A program made the translations under genes and the position numbers. A stretch of 64,000 nucleotides of DNA from Conexibacter woesei Iso977N (GTDB lineage: Bacteria > Actinomycetota > Thermoleophilia > Solirubrobacterales > Solirubrobacteraceae), in contig NZ_AUKG01000001.1 in the NCBI RefSeq assembly GCF_000424625.1, positions 1,488,001-1,552,000 on the forward strand, given 5' to 3'. This document shows, one piece after another, positions 21,551-28,054 of this stretch (position 1 is the stretch's first letter; every line of letters begins with the position of its first letter). The notes beneath the pieces are model-generated. The model searched no databases, had not been told where the DNA came from, and worked only from the letters and a program-made list of their open reading frames with translations.

Positions 21551-21597
21551 GTCAACGGTGCATTTGGGTCCCATGCGAACCAAAATGCACCGTTGAC
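21551..21597. repeat. long inverted repeat, relatively AT-rich
   Basis: Two perfect 15-base arms, GTCAACGGTGCATTT (21551-21565) and AAATGCACCGTTGAC (21583-21597), are separated by 17 bases, and pairing can extend by GG/CC across one extra base. It lies between the rplQ terminator and the heme oxygenase gene, about 45 bases before that start. It could be an operator, a dispersed palindromic repeat or a second terminator. No other copy was seen in this window. Confidence 0.75.
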
Positions 21598-21641
21598 CAA
21601 GGCCGAGACCGAGGTGCGGCGTGGTGTGGCAGGATCAAGGT

Positions 21642-21959
21642 GTGAGCGTCGTCAAGATCAATGCCATCACGGTTCCCAAGGAGCGGTTCGAGGAGTTCGC
21701 GGAGCGGTTCGCGAGCCGGGCCGGGAAGGTCGAGGGGGCTGAGGGGTTCGAGGGCTTCCAGCTGCTGCGGCCGAACGACGAGCGTGAGGTGTGCCTCGTC
21801 GTCACGCAATGGCGCTCGGAGGACGACTTCACCGCGTGGGTGAAGTCCGCCGACTTCGCCGCGGGCCACGCCCAGCACCGCGAGGGCGGCCCGATCGGGA
21901 CCGCCAGCGAGATCTGGTCGTTCGACGTGCTCGAGACGAAGGCCGCCGCGGACGCCTAG
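21642..21959 (+). CDS. MhuD-like heme-degrading monooxygenase (ABM fold)
   Basis: 105 residues from the GTG at 21642; an upstream GTG at 21621 is possible. The sequence follows M. tuberculosis MhuD closely: VVKINAI at the start, FASRAGKVEGAEGFEGFQLL then RPND, VVTQW, and AAGHAQHR. The residues used for heme in MhuD are in place: Asn7, Trp66 and a His at 76. Such enzymes cleave heme to release iron in the cytosol. The gene is monocistronic between an inverted repeat and a hairpin terminator. General ABM-domain function is the alternative. Confidence 0.85.
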   Translation: MSVVKINAITVPKERFEEFAERFASRAGKVEGAEGFEGFQLLRPNDEREVCLVVTQWRSEDDFTAWVKSADFAAGHAQHREGGPIGTASEIWSFDVLETKAAADA

Positions 21960-21989
21960 CAGGCGACGCTCGACGAGGTGAACGGTCGA

Positions 21990-22012
21990 TAGGTGTTCTC
22001 CGCGAACACCTA
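21990..22012. terminator. bidirectional hairpin between convergent genes
   Basis: A perfect 9-bp stem TAGGTGTTC/GAACACCTA with a TCCGC loop sits 31 bases after the heme oxygenase stop. It includes the stop codon of the VOC gene on the other strand. Its position between converging genes supports a terminator for both. No U-tract is present. Confidence 0.65.
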
Positions 22013-22615
22013 GCTGCCGTTGACCCTGTTGTACGGGTCCTTCGGCGTCCGGTCCGCGCTGAGCGACTCCCGCGAGCGCAAGACCATCAACTCGATCGCG
22101 TCCGCCAGGTGGATCGGGGCGATGTTGTAGTCGTTGCGTTCGACGCGGAGCTTGTGCGCCTCCAGCAGGACCTCGGCGTGGGTGAAGCCCTCCGGCGGCA
22201 CGAAGCGGTAGGAGGCGAGCTCGATCAGCAGGCCCAGCGGGTCCTTGAAGTAGATCGAGTCCATGAAGCCGCGGTCCTTGACGCCGCTGTGCGCGATGCC
22301 GCGCTCGTCGAGGCGCTCGACGGCCTGCGCGAAGGTCGCGGCGCTCACCGCGAACGCCAGGTGGTGGACGCAGCCGACCTCCATCGGCGTGCGGTCGAAC
22401 ACCGGCGCGCGGGTCTCGTTCGAGAACACCGTGATCAGCCGACCGTCGCCCGGATCGAAGTAGAGGTGCCCCTCGTCGGGGTTGTCGAGGTTCGGCTGGT
22501 CGAAGACGAACGGCATCCCCAGCACCCCCTCCCAGAAGTCGATCGACGTCTGCCGGTCGGCGCCGACGATCGTGATGTGGTGGACGCCCTGGGCCTGGAG
22601 CTTGCGCACGTCCAC
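22010..22615 (-). CDS. VOC-family (glyoxalase/extradiol dioxygenase-like) protein
   Basis: 201 residues from the GTG at 22615 (MDVRKLQAQGVHHITIVGAD); the frame stays open to a GTG at 22687. It is a two-module vicinal-oxygen-chelate protein: GVHHITIVGADRQTSIDFWE in module one, GCVHHLAFAV and the Glu of LLIELASYRF in module two supply the usual His/His/Glu metal site. It resembles the ring-cleaving dioxygenase group (PcpA/MhqO type) more than glyoxalase I. A C-terminal addition (NIAPIHLADAIELMVLRSRE) goes beyond the fold. The substrate cannot be read from sequence. Divergent from the BI-1 gene. Confidence 0.85.
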   Translation of the reverse strand: MDVRKLQAQGVHHITIVGADRQTSIDFWEGVLGMPFVFDQPNLDNPDEGHLYFDPGDGRLITVFSNETRAPVFDRTPMEVGCVHHLAFAVSAATFAQAVERLDERGIAHSGVKDRGFMDSIYFKDPLGLLIELASYRFVPPEGFTHAEVLLEAHKLRVERNDYNIAPIHLADAIELMVLRSRESLSADRTPKDPYNRVNGS

Positions 22616-22664
22616 CGTTCTACTCGCTTGCGGGCCGCGCGCCAAGAGGTACCCTCCGCTGCAC

Positions 22665-23333
22665 ATGAGCGACGATCCCTTCGGCACCTACGCAGCGACC
22701 CGCGCCGGCGTCCGCGCGCGCGTCAGCACCACCACCCTGTTCGGCCAGGTCATGTTCCTCGTCGGGATCGCGCTGGCGTTCCTGGCGGTCGGCGCCGTGG
22801 TCGGCAAGGACATGGACTACTCCACGGCCCGGATCCTGGGCTTCGTGGCGTTCGGCATGGTCCTGGCGCAGTCGTTCGTCGCACCGCTGCGCGTCGGCTC
22901 ACTGGGCATCGCCTGGCTGTTCGGCTTCGCGCTGCTGCTGGGCCTGAGCCTCGGCCCGATCCTCAGCTACTACGCCAACACCGACCCCGAGACCGTCTAC
23001 CAGGCGGCCGGCGGCACGGCGCTCATCACGCTCGGCATGGGCGCCTACGGCACGGCGACGTCGAAGGACCTCGCCCGCTGGATCCGCCCGCTGTCGTGGG
23101 CGCTGCTCGGCGTCATCGCGATCTCGCTCGTCGCGTGGCTGTTCGGCACCGGCGGCTCGCCGATCATCTCGCTGGCGGTCCTGGGCCTCTCCGCCGCGAT
23201 CCTGATCGTGGACTTCAACTACCTGCGCCGCCACGCGACCGAGGACGACGTCATCTGGCTCGCGACCGGGATCTTCGTCTCGATCGTGAACATCTTCCTC
23301 TCGCTGCTGAACATCCTTGGCGGGCGGAACTAG
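22665..23333 (+). CDS. Bax inhibitor-1/YccA-family membrane protein
   Basis: 222 residues with seven predicted membrane spans, starting MSDDPFGTYAATRAGVRARV. The BI-1 pattern is visible in TTLFGQVMFLVGIALAFLAV, the third-helix region, and the C-terminal IVDFNYLRRHATEDDVIWLA followed by GIFVSIVNIFLSLLNILGG, close to the YccA/YbhL ending. Family members influence ion leak or membrane proteostasis; the role here is unknown. A TACCCT box 9 bases before the ATG and no Shine-Dalgarno suggest a leaderless transcript. The last 17 bases overlap truA. Confidence 0.88.
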   Translation: MSDDPFGTYAATRAGVRARVSTTTLFGQVMFLVGIALAFLAVGAVVGKDMDYSTARILGFVAFGMVLAQSFVAPLRVGSLGIAWLFGFALLLGLSLGPILSYYANTDPETVYQAAGGTALITLGMGAYGTATSKDLARWIRPLSWALLGVIAISLVAWLFGTGGSPIISLAVLGLSAAILIVDFNYLRRHATEDDVIWLATGIFVSIVNIFLSLLNILGGRN

Positions 23334-24048
23334 CCGCCTCACCGTCGAGTACGACGGGTCGGGGTTCGCGGGCTGGGCGCGGCAGCCTGGTCTGCGGACG
23401 GTGCAAGGGACGTTGGAGGAGGCGATCGCCGTGTTGCGCGGTGGTCGCCATGCCGACCTCACGGTCGCCGGGCGCACCGACCGCGGCGTCCACGCGTGGG
23501 GGCAGGTCGCGTCGTATGTCGGCGACCCGGTCACGCTGGACGGCCTCAACGCGCTGCTGCCCGACGACGTCGCGGTGCTGGCGTGCGACCCGGCGCCCGC
23601 CGGCTTCGACGCGCGCCGTGACGCGCATTCTCGGACCTACTGCTTCCGGATCCTGACGCGGCGGCTGCCGAGCGTCTTCGAGGTCCGGCGCGCGCTGCAC
23701 TGGCCGCACCGGATCGACCGCGCGGCGCTGCAGGCGTGCGCGGCAGCGCTCCTGGGCGAACACGACTTCACCGCGTTCACCCCGACGATCACCGACCACG
23801 TGCGCTTCGAGCGCGTCGTCATGAGCGCCGAGTGGGTCGAGCGCGAGGACGACGTCCTCGAGCTCTGGATCACCGCCGACGCGTTCATGCGCCACATGAA
23901 CCGCGTGCTGGTGGGGACGATGCTCGAGGTGGCAGGCGGGCGGCGGTCGCTGGACGACTTCACGCGCCTGCTGGAAGGACGCCCACGTGCGGAGGCGGGT
24001 CCCACCGCGCCCCCGCACGGGCTGTACTTCGCGTCCGTCGGCTACTGA
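23317..24048 (+). CDS. truA: tRNA pseudouridine(38-40) synthase
   Basis: TruA converts uridines 38-40 of tRNA anticodon arms; 243 residues. The catalytic Asp lies in AGRTDRGVHAWG (Asp 55), after LTVEYDGSGFAGWARQPGLR and before LPDDVAVLACDPAP. FMRHMNRVLVGTMLEVAGG is the second conserved block. The only upstream start that keeps the first strand is a TTG at 23317, overlapping the preceding gene by 17 bases, so the two are likely co-transcribed and coupled. Confidence 0.95.
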   Translation: MAGGTSRLTVEYDGSGFAGWARQPGLRTVQGTLEEAIAVLRGGRHADLTVAGRTDRGVHAWGQVASYVGDPVTLDGLNALLPDDVAVLACDPAPAGFDARRDAHSRTYCFRILTRRLPSVFEVRRALHWPHRIDRAALQACAAALLGEHDFTAFTPTITDHVRFERVVMSAEWVEREDDVLELWITADAFMRHMNRVLVGTMLEVAGGRRSLDDFTRLLEGRPRAEAGPTAPPHGLYFASVGY

Positions 24049-24055
24049 GCTTCAG

Positions 24056-24199
24056 CTACAACGCTGCGCCGCGCCCGCGGTAGCCGTTGAAGAAGAACAC
24101 CAGCGCCAGGATGGCGAGGACGAACAGGATGGGGTGCACGATGGCGCCGCCGGCGATCGCGATGACGAGCAGCACGACGCCCAGGATGAGCCACAACAT
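24056..24199 (-). CDS. 47-residue hydrophobic membrane protein
   Basis: On the reverse strand an ATG at 24199 with GAGGAG about 13 bases upstream opens a 47-codon frame starting MLWLILGVVLLVIAIAGGAI and ending FFFNGYRGRGAAL. Two membrane helices (residues 2-20 and 22-38) and a short positive tail are visible. It lies between convergent truA and divergent surE. The size, ribosome site and composition look like the small hydrophobic proteins common in actinobacteria. I cannot assign a function. Confidence 0.7.
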   Translation of the reverse strand: MLWLILGVVLLVIAIAGGAIVHPILFVLAILALVFFFNGYRGRGAAL

Positions 24200-24303
24200 G
24201 GTGGACTTGGTCTCCTCAAGGTAGGACGGTACGGGTGGGTCTCCTCAGCCCGTCTACGGCGTTCCCAAGGTCGGCCACCCGCCAAACAAACCGGCCCCGC
24301 GAG

Positions 24304-24309
24304 TAGGCT
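24304..24309 (+). promoter_or_regulatory. putative -10 box for surE
   Basis: TAGGCT lies 8 bases before the surE ATG, with no Shine-Dalgarno between. This is the placement expected for a leaderless transcript and matches boxes before several other genes in the window. Confidence 0.45.
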
Positions 24310-24317
24310 GCGAAGCG

Positions 24318-25124
24318 ATGCGCGTGCTGCTCACCAACGACGACGGGATCGACGCCGAAGGCCTGCAGACGCTGCGCGTGGAGCTGCTCGCGAGCGTCCC
24401 CGGGATCGACCTGGTGGTGATCGCGCCGGACGGCAACCGCTCCGCGATCGGCCGCGGGATCACCGTGCGCCGCGCGCTGGCCGTCGAGCGGATCGCGTTC
24501 CCCGACGGCACGCACGGCTACGCGACCGACGGCACGCCGGTCGACTGCGTGCGGCTCGCGTCGCTGGGGCTGATCGAGGACTGGACGCCGGACGTCGTGG
24601 TCTCCGGCATCAACCACGGGTCCAACCTCGGCGACGACGTCACCTACTCCGGGACCGTCGCCGCCGCGATGGAGGGCGTGCTGCTGGGTCTCCCAGCACT
24701 CGCGGTCTCCCAGCAGTCGGAGAAGCGCGAGATGGACTTCCGCCTCGGCGACGACTTCGTCTTCGACACCGCGGCGCGCTTCGTCGCGCGGATCGTCGCG
24801 TCGCTCGAGGACGTCCCGCTGCCGCCCTCGACGTTGTTGAACATCAACGTGCCCGCGGGCGTCCCGCACGGGGTCGAGGTCGCCAAGCTCGGCAAGCGCA
24901 TCTACCGCGACCGCCTGCGCGAGCAGGGCGACGGCACGTACTTCATCTACGGCGCGGACCCCGGCTACGAGGACGAGCCCGGGACCGACCTCGTCGCGGT
25001 CGCCGGCGGGCACGTCGCGGTGACGCCCGTGCACCTGGACCTCACCCACCACGACGGGATCGGCCCGCTGTCGACCTCCGACCTCGCGCGGCTGCTGGCG
25101 CCCGCCGCGCAGGAGGTCGAGTAG
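24318..25124 (+). CDS. surE: 5'/3'-nucleotidase SurE
   Basis: SurE survival protein, a metal-dependent phosphatase of nucleoside monophosphates; 268 residues. The metal-binding NDDG lies at residues 7-10 (MRVLLTNDDGIDAEGLQTL). The second active-site block SGINHGSNLGDDVTYSGTV and the GTPVDCVRLA strand are present. It starts with a TAGGCT box 8 bases upstream. A GNAT gene follows after 13 bases, probably in the same transcript. Confidence 0.95.
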   Translation: MRVLLTNDDGIDAEGLQTLRVELLASVPGIDLVVIAPDGNRSAIGRGITVRRALAVERIAFPDGTHGYATDGTPVDCVRLASLGLIEDWTPDVVVSGINHGSNLGDDVTYSGTVAAAMEGVLLGLPALAVSQQSEKREMDFRLGDDFVFDTAARFVARIVASLEDVPLPPSTLLNINVPAGVPHGVEVAKLGKRIYRDRLREQGDGTYFIYGADPGYEDEPGTDLVAVAGGHVAVTPVHLDLTHHDGIGPLSTSDLARLLAPAAQEVE

Positions 25125-25137
25125 CTCAGGCTCCCTG

Positions 25138-25626
25138 ATGAGCGCGACCGGGACGATCACGCTCTCGCCGCTCACGCCGGAGCTGCGCGACGCCGCGCTC
25201 CGGATCACCGTCGCGCCCGAGCAGGTGCGCTTCGGCGGGACGCCCGCGTCGTCGATCCCGGTCGCCGATCGCGAGAGCGCCCGCGAGTCGGTGGTCATCC
25301 TGCGCGACGGGACGCCCGTCGGCTACTTCCAGCTCGACACGCGCAGCGTCCCGGGCGCGCCCGCGGGGGCGCACATCCTCGGGCTGCGCGCGCTGGTGAT
25401 CGACCGCGCGCTGCAGGGACAAGGGGTCGGTCGCGCCGCGATGCTCGCGCTCCCGGACTACGTCCGCGCCCGCTTCCCGGGCCGCACGGCCGTGCTGCTG
25501 ACGGTCAACGCCGACAACCCGCCGGCGATCGCCCTCTACGCCGCGACCGGCTTCGTCGACGCGGGCGTCGGGATCTACGAGGGCGGCCACGCCGGGCCGC
25601 AGCACGTCCTGCGCCTGGACGTCTAG
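25138..25626 (+). CDS. GNAT-family N-acetyltransferase
   Basis: 162 residues of the GNAT fold. The acetyl-CoA loop is seen in RALVIDRALQGQGVGRAAML, followed by the typical NPPAIALYAATGFVDAG of motif B. Substrate unknown. It lies 13 bases downstream of surE. The leader MSATGTITLSPLTPELRDAA resembles amino-acid or small-molecule acetyltransferases, but that is weak evidence. Confidence 0.85.
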   Translation: MSATGTITLSPLTPELRDAALRITVAPEQVRFGGTPASSIPVADRESARESVVILRDGTPVGYFQLDTRSVPGAPAGAHILGLRALVIDRALQGQGVGRAAMLALPDYVRARFPGRTAVLLTVNADNPPAIALYAATGFVDAGVGIYEGGHAGPQHVLRLDV

Positions 25627-25734
25627 AAGCGGGGGACAGGACGGTGTCCGCGGCCGCCAACGGTCCGGACCAAGAAGGTCGGGGTGCAGATTGGCCGTCG
25701 ACCGCGGTGGCGCGGGTTGCTGTAGTGCTGTCGC

Positions 25735-26505
25735 ATGGAGGCAGGGCCGGAAATCGAAGGGACGGACCCGGCCGGCGATGCGTGGCATGTGGCCAGAACG
25801 ATGCGGGCGTTGGAGATGCTCGCGTTGTCGCCGCTGAGTGCCCCGCAGCTGGCGGCGACGATCGACACGCATCCGCGGACGATGCGGCGGGTGCTGGAGA
25901 GGCTTGTGGTCGAGGGCTACGTGCAGCGCAGCGGCGACACGCGGCGGATCTACGCGCCGACGATGCGCCTGGTCGCGCTGGCCGCGCAGGTGCTGGAGCA
26001 CTCGCCGGTCGCGCGGCGCGGGCGGCCGTACGTGGAGCTGCTGCACGAGCGGTCGCGGATGGCGGCGCACCTGGTGGCGCCGTCGTACGGGTCGGTCGTG
26101 TGCCTGTGTCACGCCGCGCTCGGCTCCCAGGACGAGCACCCGCACCTGCGCGAGCTGGTCCCGGCGCACGCGACCGCGGGCGGGAAGCTGCTGCTGGCCC
26201 ACCGCGACGGCTGGCGCAGGTCGCTGGTCGCAGCGGGGCTGGCGCCGCACACCGACCGGACGATCACGGAGGCCGCGCAGCTGGACGAGGAGCTCGTGCA
26301 GATCCGGGCCGACGGGCACGCGATCGAGGACGGTGAGTACCAGGCCGGCGTGCGCGCGGTCGCGGCGCCGGTGGTCTTCGACGGCGAGGTCGTCGCGGCG
26401 GTCAGCGCGTCGGGACGGCGGATGGACATCGATGCCGTGCTGCCGCACGTCCTGCGCGCGGCCCGCGACCTCACCCAGGACCTGGCCGATGGCGAGCGCC
26501 GCTGA
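25735..26505 (+). CDS. IclR-family transcriptional regulator
   Basis: 256 residues. The N-terminal winged helix (about residues 16-75) reads ARTMRALEMLALSPLSAPQL and MRRVLERLVVEGYVQR. The C-terminal effector domain keeps AHATAGGKLLLAHRDGWR, DRTITEAAQLDEELVQIRAD and EDGEYQAGVRAVAAPVVFDG, the IclR signature. The ligand is unknown. The last 17 bases overlap the MarR-like gene, so the two regulators are made together. A shorter relative lacking parts of the effector domain is at 50404-51015. Confidence 0.92.
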   Translation: MEAGPEIEGTDPAGDAWHVARTMRALEMLALSPLSAPQLAATIDTHPRTMRRVLERLVVEGYVQRSGDTRRIYAPTMRLVALAAQVLEHSPVARRGRPYVELLHERSRMAAHLVAPSYGSVVCLCHAALGSQDEHPHLRELVPAHATAGGKLLLAHRDGWRRSLVAAGLAPHTDRTITEAAQLDEELVQIRADGHAIEDGEYQAGVRAVAAPVVFDGEVVAAVSASGRRMDIDAVLPHVLRAARDLTQDLADGERR

Positions 26506-26992
26506 GATCGCCGACGCCCTGGACCGCCTCGTCGCCGCCGCCGCGCGTCAGCGCGCGGCGGCGGCCGCGACGCGCCGGGACGTCAACGCCACCGACCTGC
26601 TCGCGCTCGACATCGTCCGCCGCGCCGGCCGGATCGCGCCCGGGCAGCTGGCCCGCGAGATGCAGCTGACGGCGGGCGGGACCAACGGTGTGATCCGCCG
26701 GGTCGTCGCAGCGCAGCTGATCACTCGCAGGGTCAGCGCGGCCGACCGCCGCGACGTCGGCCTGGAGATCACCCGCCGCGGCGAGACCCTGATGACCACC
26801 GGCGTCGGCGGCTGGGACCCCGAGCTCCTGGAGCACCTGTCCCACCAGGACGCCCCGAGCCTCACCGACATGATGTCCTTGCTCACGACCGTGGCGGAGG
26901 CCGCCGAGCAGCGCGCCGACGCCTTCGCCACGACCGCCCGCGCCGTCAGCGACGCCGCGGCCGGCGTGCCGATGCCCGTGCGGTGGGGGTGA
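26489..26992 (+). CDS. MarR-type winged-helix regulator
   Basis: 167 residues from the ATG at 26489, inside the end of the IclR gene. The winged helix is visible in NATDLLALDIVRRAGRIAPG, QLAREMQLTAGGTNGVIRRV and the wing ITRRVSAADRRDVGLEITRR. A helical C-terminal part (MMSLLTTVAEAAEQRADAFA) would give the dimer. The last 45 bases are about 82% identical to the end of the giant LysM gene 20 kb away. It is the last plus-strand gene before the AidA cluster and a candidate regulator of it. Confidence 0.85.
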   Translation: MASAAEIADALDRLVAAAARQRAAAAATRRDVNATDLLALDIVRRAGRIAPGQLAREMQLTAGGTNGVIRRVVAAQLITRRVSAADRRDVGLEITRRGETLMTTGVGGWDPELLEHLSHQDAPSLTDMMSLLTTVAEAAEQRADAFATTARAVSDAAAGVPMPVRWG

Positions 26993-27013
26993 CCAACGGG
27001 GCGCCCCCACCGC
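26980..27013. terminator. bidirectional terminator between the MarR gene and the AidA cluster
   Basis: GCGGTGGGGG (26980-26989) pairs with CCCCCACCGC (27004-27013), a perfect 10-bp stem overlapping the MarR stop codon. An inner palindrome GGGGCGCCCC can form an alternative stem. It lies between two converging genes, 24 bases from the stop of the second AidA-like gene. Confidence 0.65.
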
Positions 27014-27037
27014 AGGGGCATCGCCGAGCGGCGACCC

Positions 27038-27526
27038 TCACGCCGCGGTGATGAACGGGTCCCAGTAGACGTTGTACTTCGTCGGGCGGATGCCGCCGAT
27101 CGTCACGAGCACGCGGATCTGGTACGTCTGCGAGCCGGCGGTGGTGGCCTGGCCGATCCAGTAGTTCGACGTCTGCTCCATGGGGTAGCCCTGCGAGCCG
27201 AAGACCGACCCCTGGGAGACGTTGAAGCCGGTGATCTCCACGGTGTCGCCCGCCGACGAGGCCGAGTTGATGGGGTAGACCTCGAAGCCGAGCAGGTCCT
27301 GCACGTTGCAGTGCGTGTGCAGCTCGAGCGAGCCTTCCCCCGTGCTGCCGTTGTTGATCCGGTTGTCGAACATGTAGATGCCCTCGGTGATCCCGCCGCC
27401 GCCGACCGAGGCGACGTAGGCGGTGTCGATCGCGATGGCGATGGCGGTCTGTGGCTGCAGGCCGGAGAGCGCGCTGACGGGCTCGATCTGGGCCGTGCCG
27501 GGGGTCTGTGCGGTGCCGAAGCTCAT
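27038..27526 (-). CDS. AidA/PixA-like inclusion body protein, second gene
   Basis: 162 residues from the ATG at 27526 (MSFGTAQTPGTAQIEPVSAL). The features I know from AidA/PixA inclusion-body proteins are the strand ITEGIYMFDNRINNGSTGEG near residue 46, a middle block GFEVYPINSASSAGDTVEIT, and the ending YNVYWDPFITA, close to the family's WWDPFI close. No signal peptide is visible. The start overlaps the stop of the first gene by 4 bases. PixA makes cytoplasmic inclusions in Xenorhabdus; the function of the family is otherwise open. G+C is lower than in neighbours. Confidence 0.75.
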   Translation of the reverse strand: MSFGTAQTPGTAQIEPVSALSGLQPQTAIAIAIDTAYVASVGGGGITEGIYMFDNRINNGSTGEGSLELHTHCNVQDLLGFEVYPINSASSAGDTVEITGFNVSQGSVFGSQGYPMEQTSNYWIGQATTAGSQTYQIRVLVTIGGIRPTKYNVYWDPFITAA

Positions 27527-27927
27527 GAGACGGTGACGCTCGGGTTGACGGTGACGGTGGTGAAGTTGACGTCCAGCGCCAACGAGTAGGGGGCGCTCCC
27601 GGTGTTCTCGACCTGCCCGGTGAAGATCGTGTTGTCCCTGCTCGCGCTCTGCGGCTGACCGGTGTTGCCCCACGCGTTGCTGTTGCCGATCGACTGGATC
27701 TGGAACTGCGTCAGATCGGCGTTCGGGTCGATCGGGATGATCTGCCAGCAGACGGTGGAGTTGTTGGTGCAGTTGGTGTCCAGCGCGGACGTGCCGCCGC
27801 CGGTGCTGCCCGAGCTGACGCGGTTGTCGACCAGGTAGACGCCCTCGGATCCCTGCCCCTGGATGATCGGGTTGATGTCGACCCAGACCTGGATGAACAC
27901 GTCACAGGTGCTTGGCGTGATGGCCAT
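27523..27927 (-). CDS. AidA/PixA-like inclusion body protein, first gene
   Basis: 134 residues from the ATG at 27927, with a strong GAGGAGGACCG Shine-Dalgarno. It starts MAITPSTCDVFIQVWVDINP like the beta-strand opening of AidA proteins, and GVYLVDNRVSSGSTGGG aligns with GIYMFDNRINNGSTGEG of the next gene, so the two are paralogues. It lacks the WDPFI ending and stops after SLALDVNFTTVTVNPSVTVS, a shortened variant. It contains three cysteines (8, 53, 60). A TTGACT-17-TACGGT promoter precedes it. Confidence 0.72.
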   Translation of the reverse strand: MAITPSTCDVFIQVWVDINPIIQGQGSEGVYLVDNRVSSGSTGGGTSALDTNCTNNSTVCWQIIPIDPNADLTQFQIQSIGNSNAWGNTGQPQSASRDNTIFTGQVENTGSAPYSLALDVNFTTVTVNPSVTVS

Positions 27928-27961
27928 CGGTCCTCCTCTGCCGCTCGTGGATTGAGCGAGC

Positions 27962-27990
27962 ACCGTAGATCCGCCGGACTGCTGAGTCAA
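27962..27990 (-). promoter_or_regulatory. putative promoter of the AidA-like gene pair
   Basis: On the reverse strand TTGACT (27985-27990) and TACGGT (27962-27967) are spaced by exactly 17 bases. The -35 matches five of six consensus bases, the -10 is weak. It lies about 35 bases before the Shine-Dalgarno and start of the first AidA-like gene. Confidence 0.55.
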
Positions 27991-27994
27991 GAAA

Positions 27995-28005
27995 AACTTA
28001 AAGTT
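27995..28005. promoter_or_regulatory. palindrome in the divergent control region
   Basis: AACTTAAAGTT is an 11-base perfect palindrome (AACTT, A, AAGTT) in the only AT-rich patch of the region, between the AidA promoter and the start of the opposite gene run. It is a candidate operator for coordinated control of both arms. Short AT palindromes can also arise by chance. Confidence 0.35.
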
Positions 28006-28054
28006 GGCTGTTCGCTATTGCTGTGGGATGCTGCGCGAGAGCGAGGAGGCTCGT

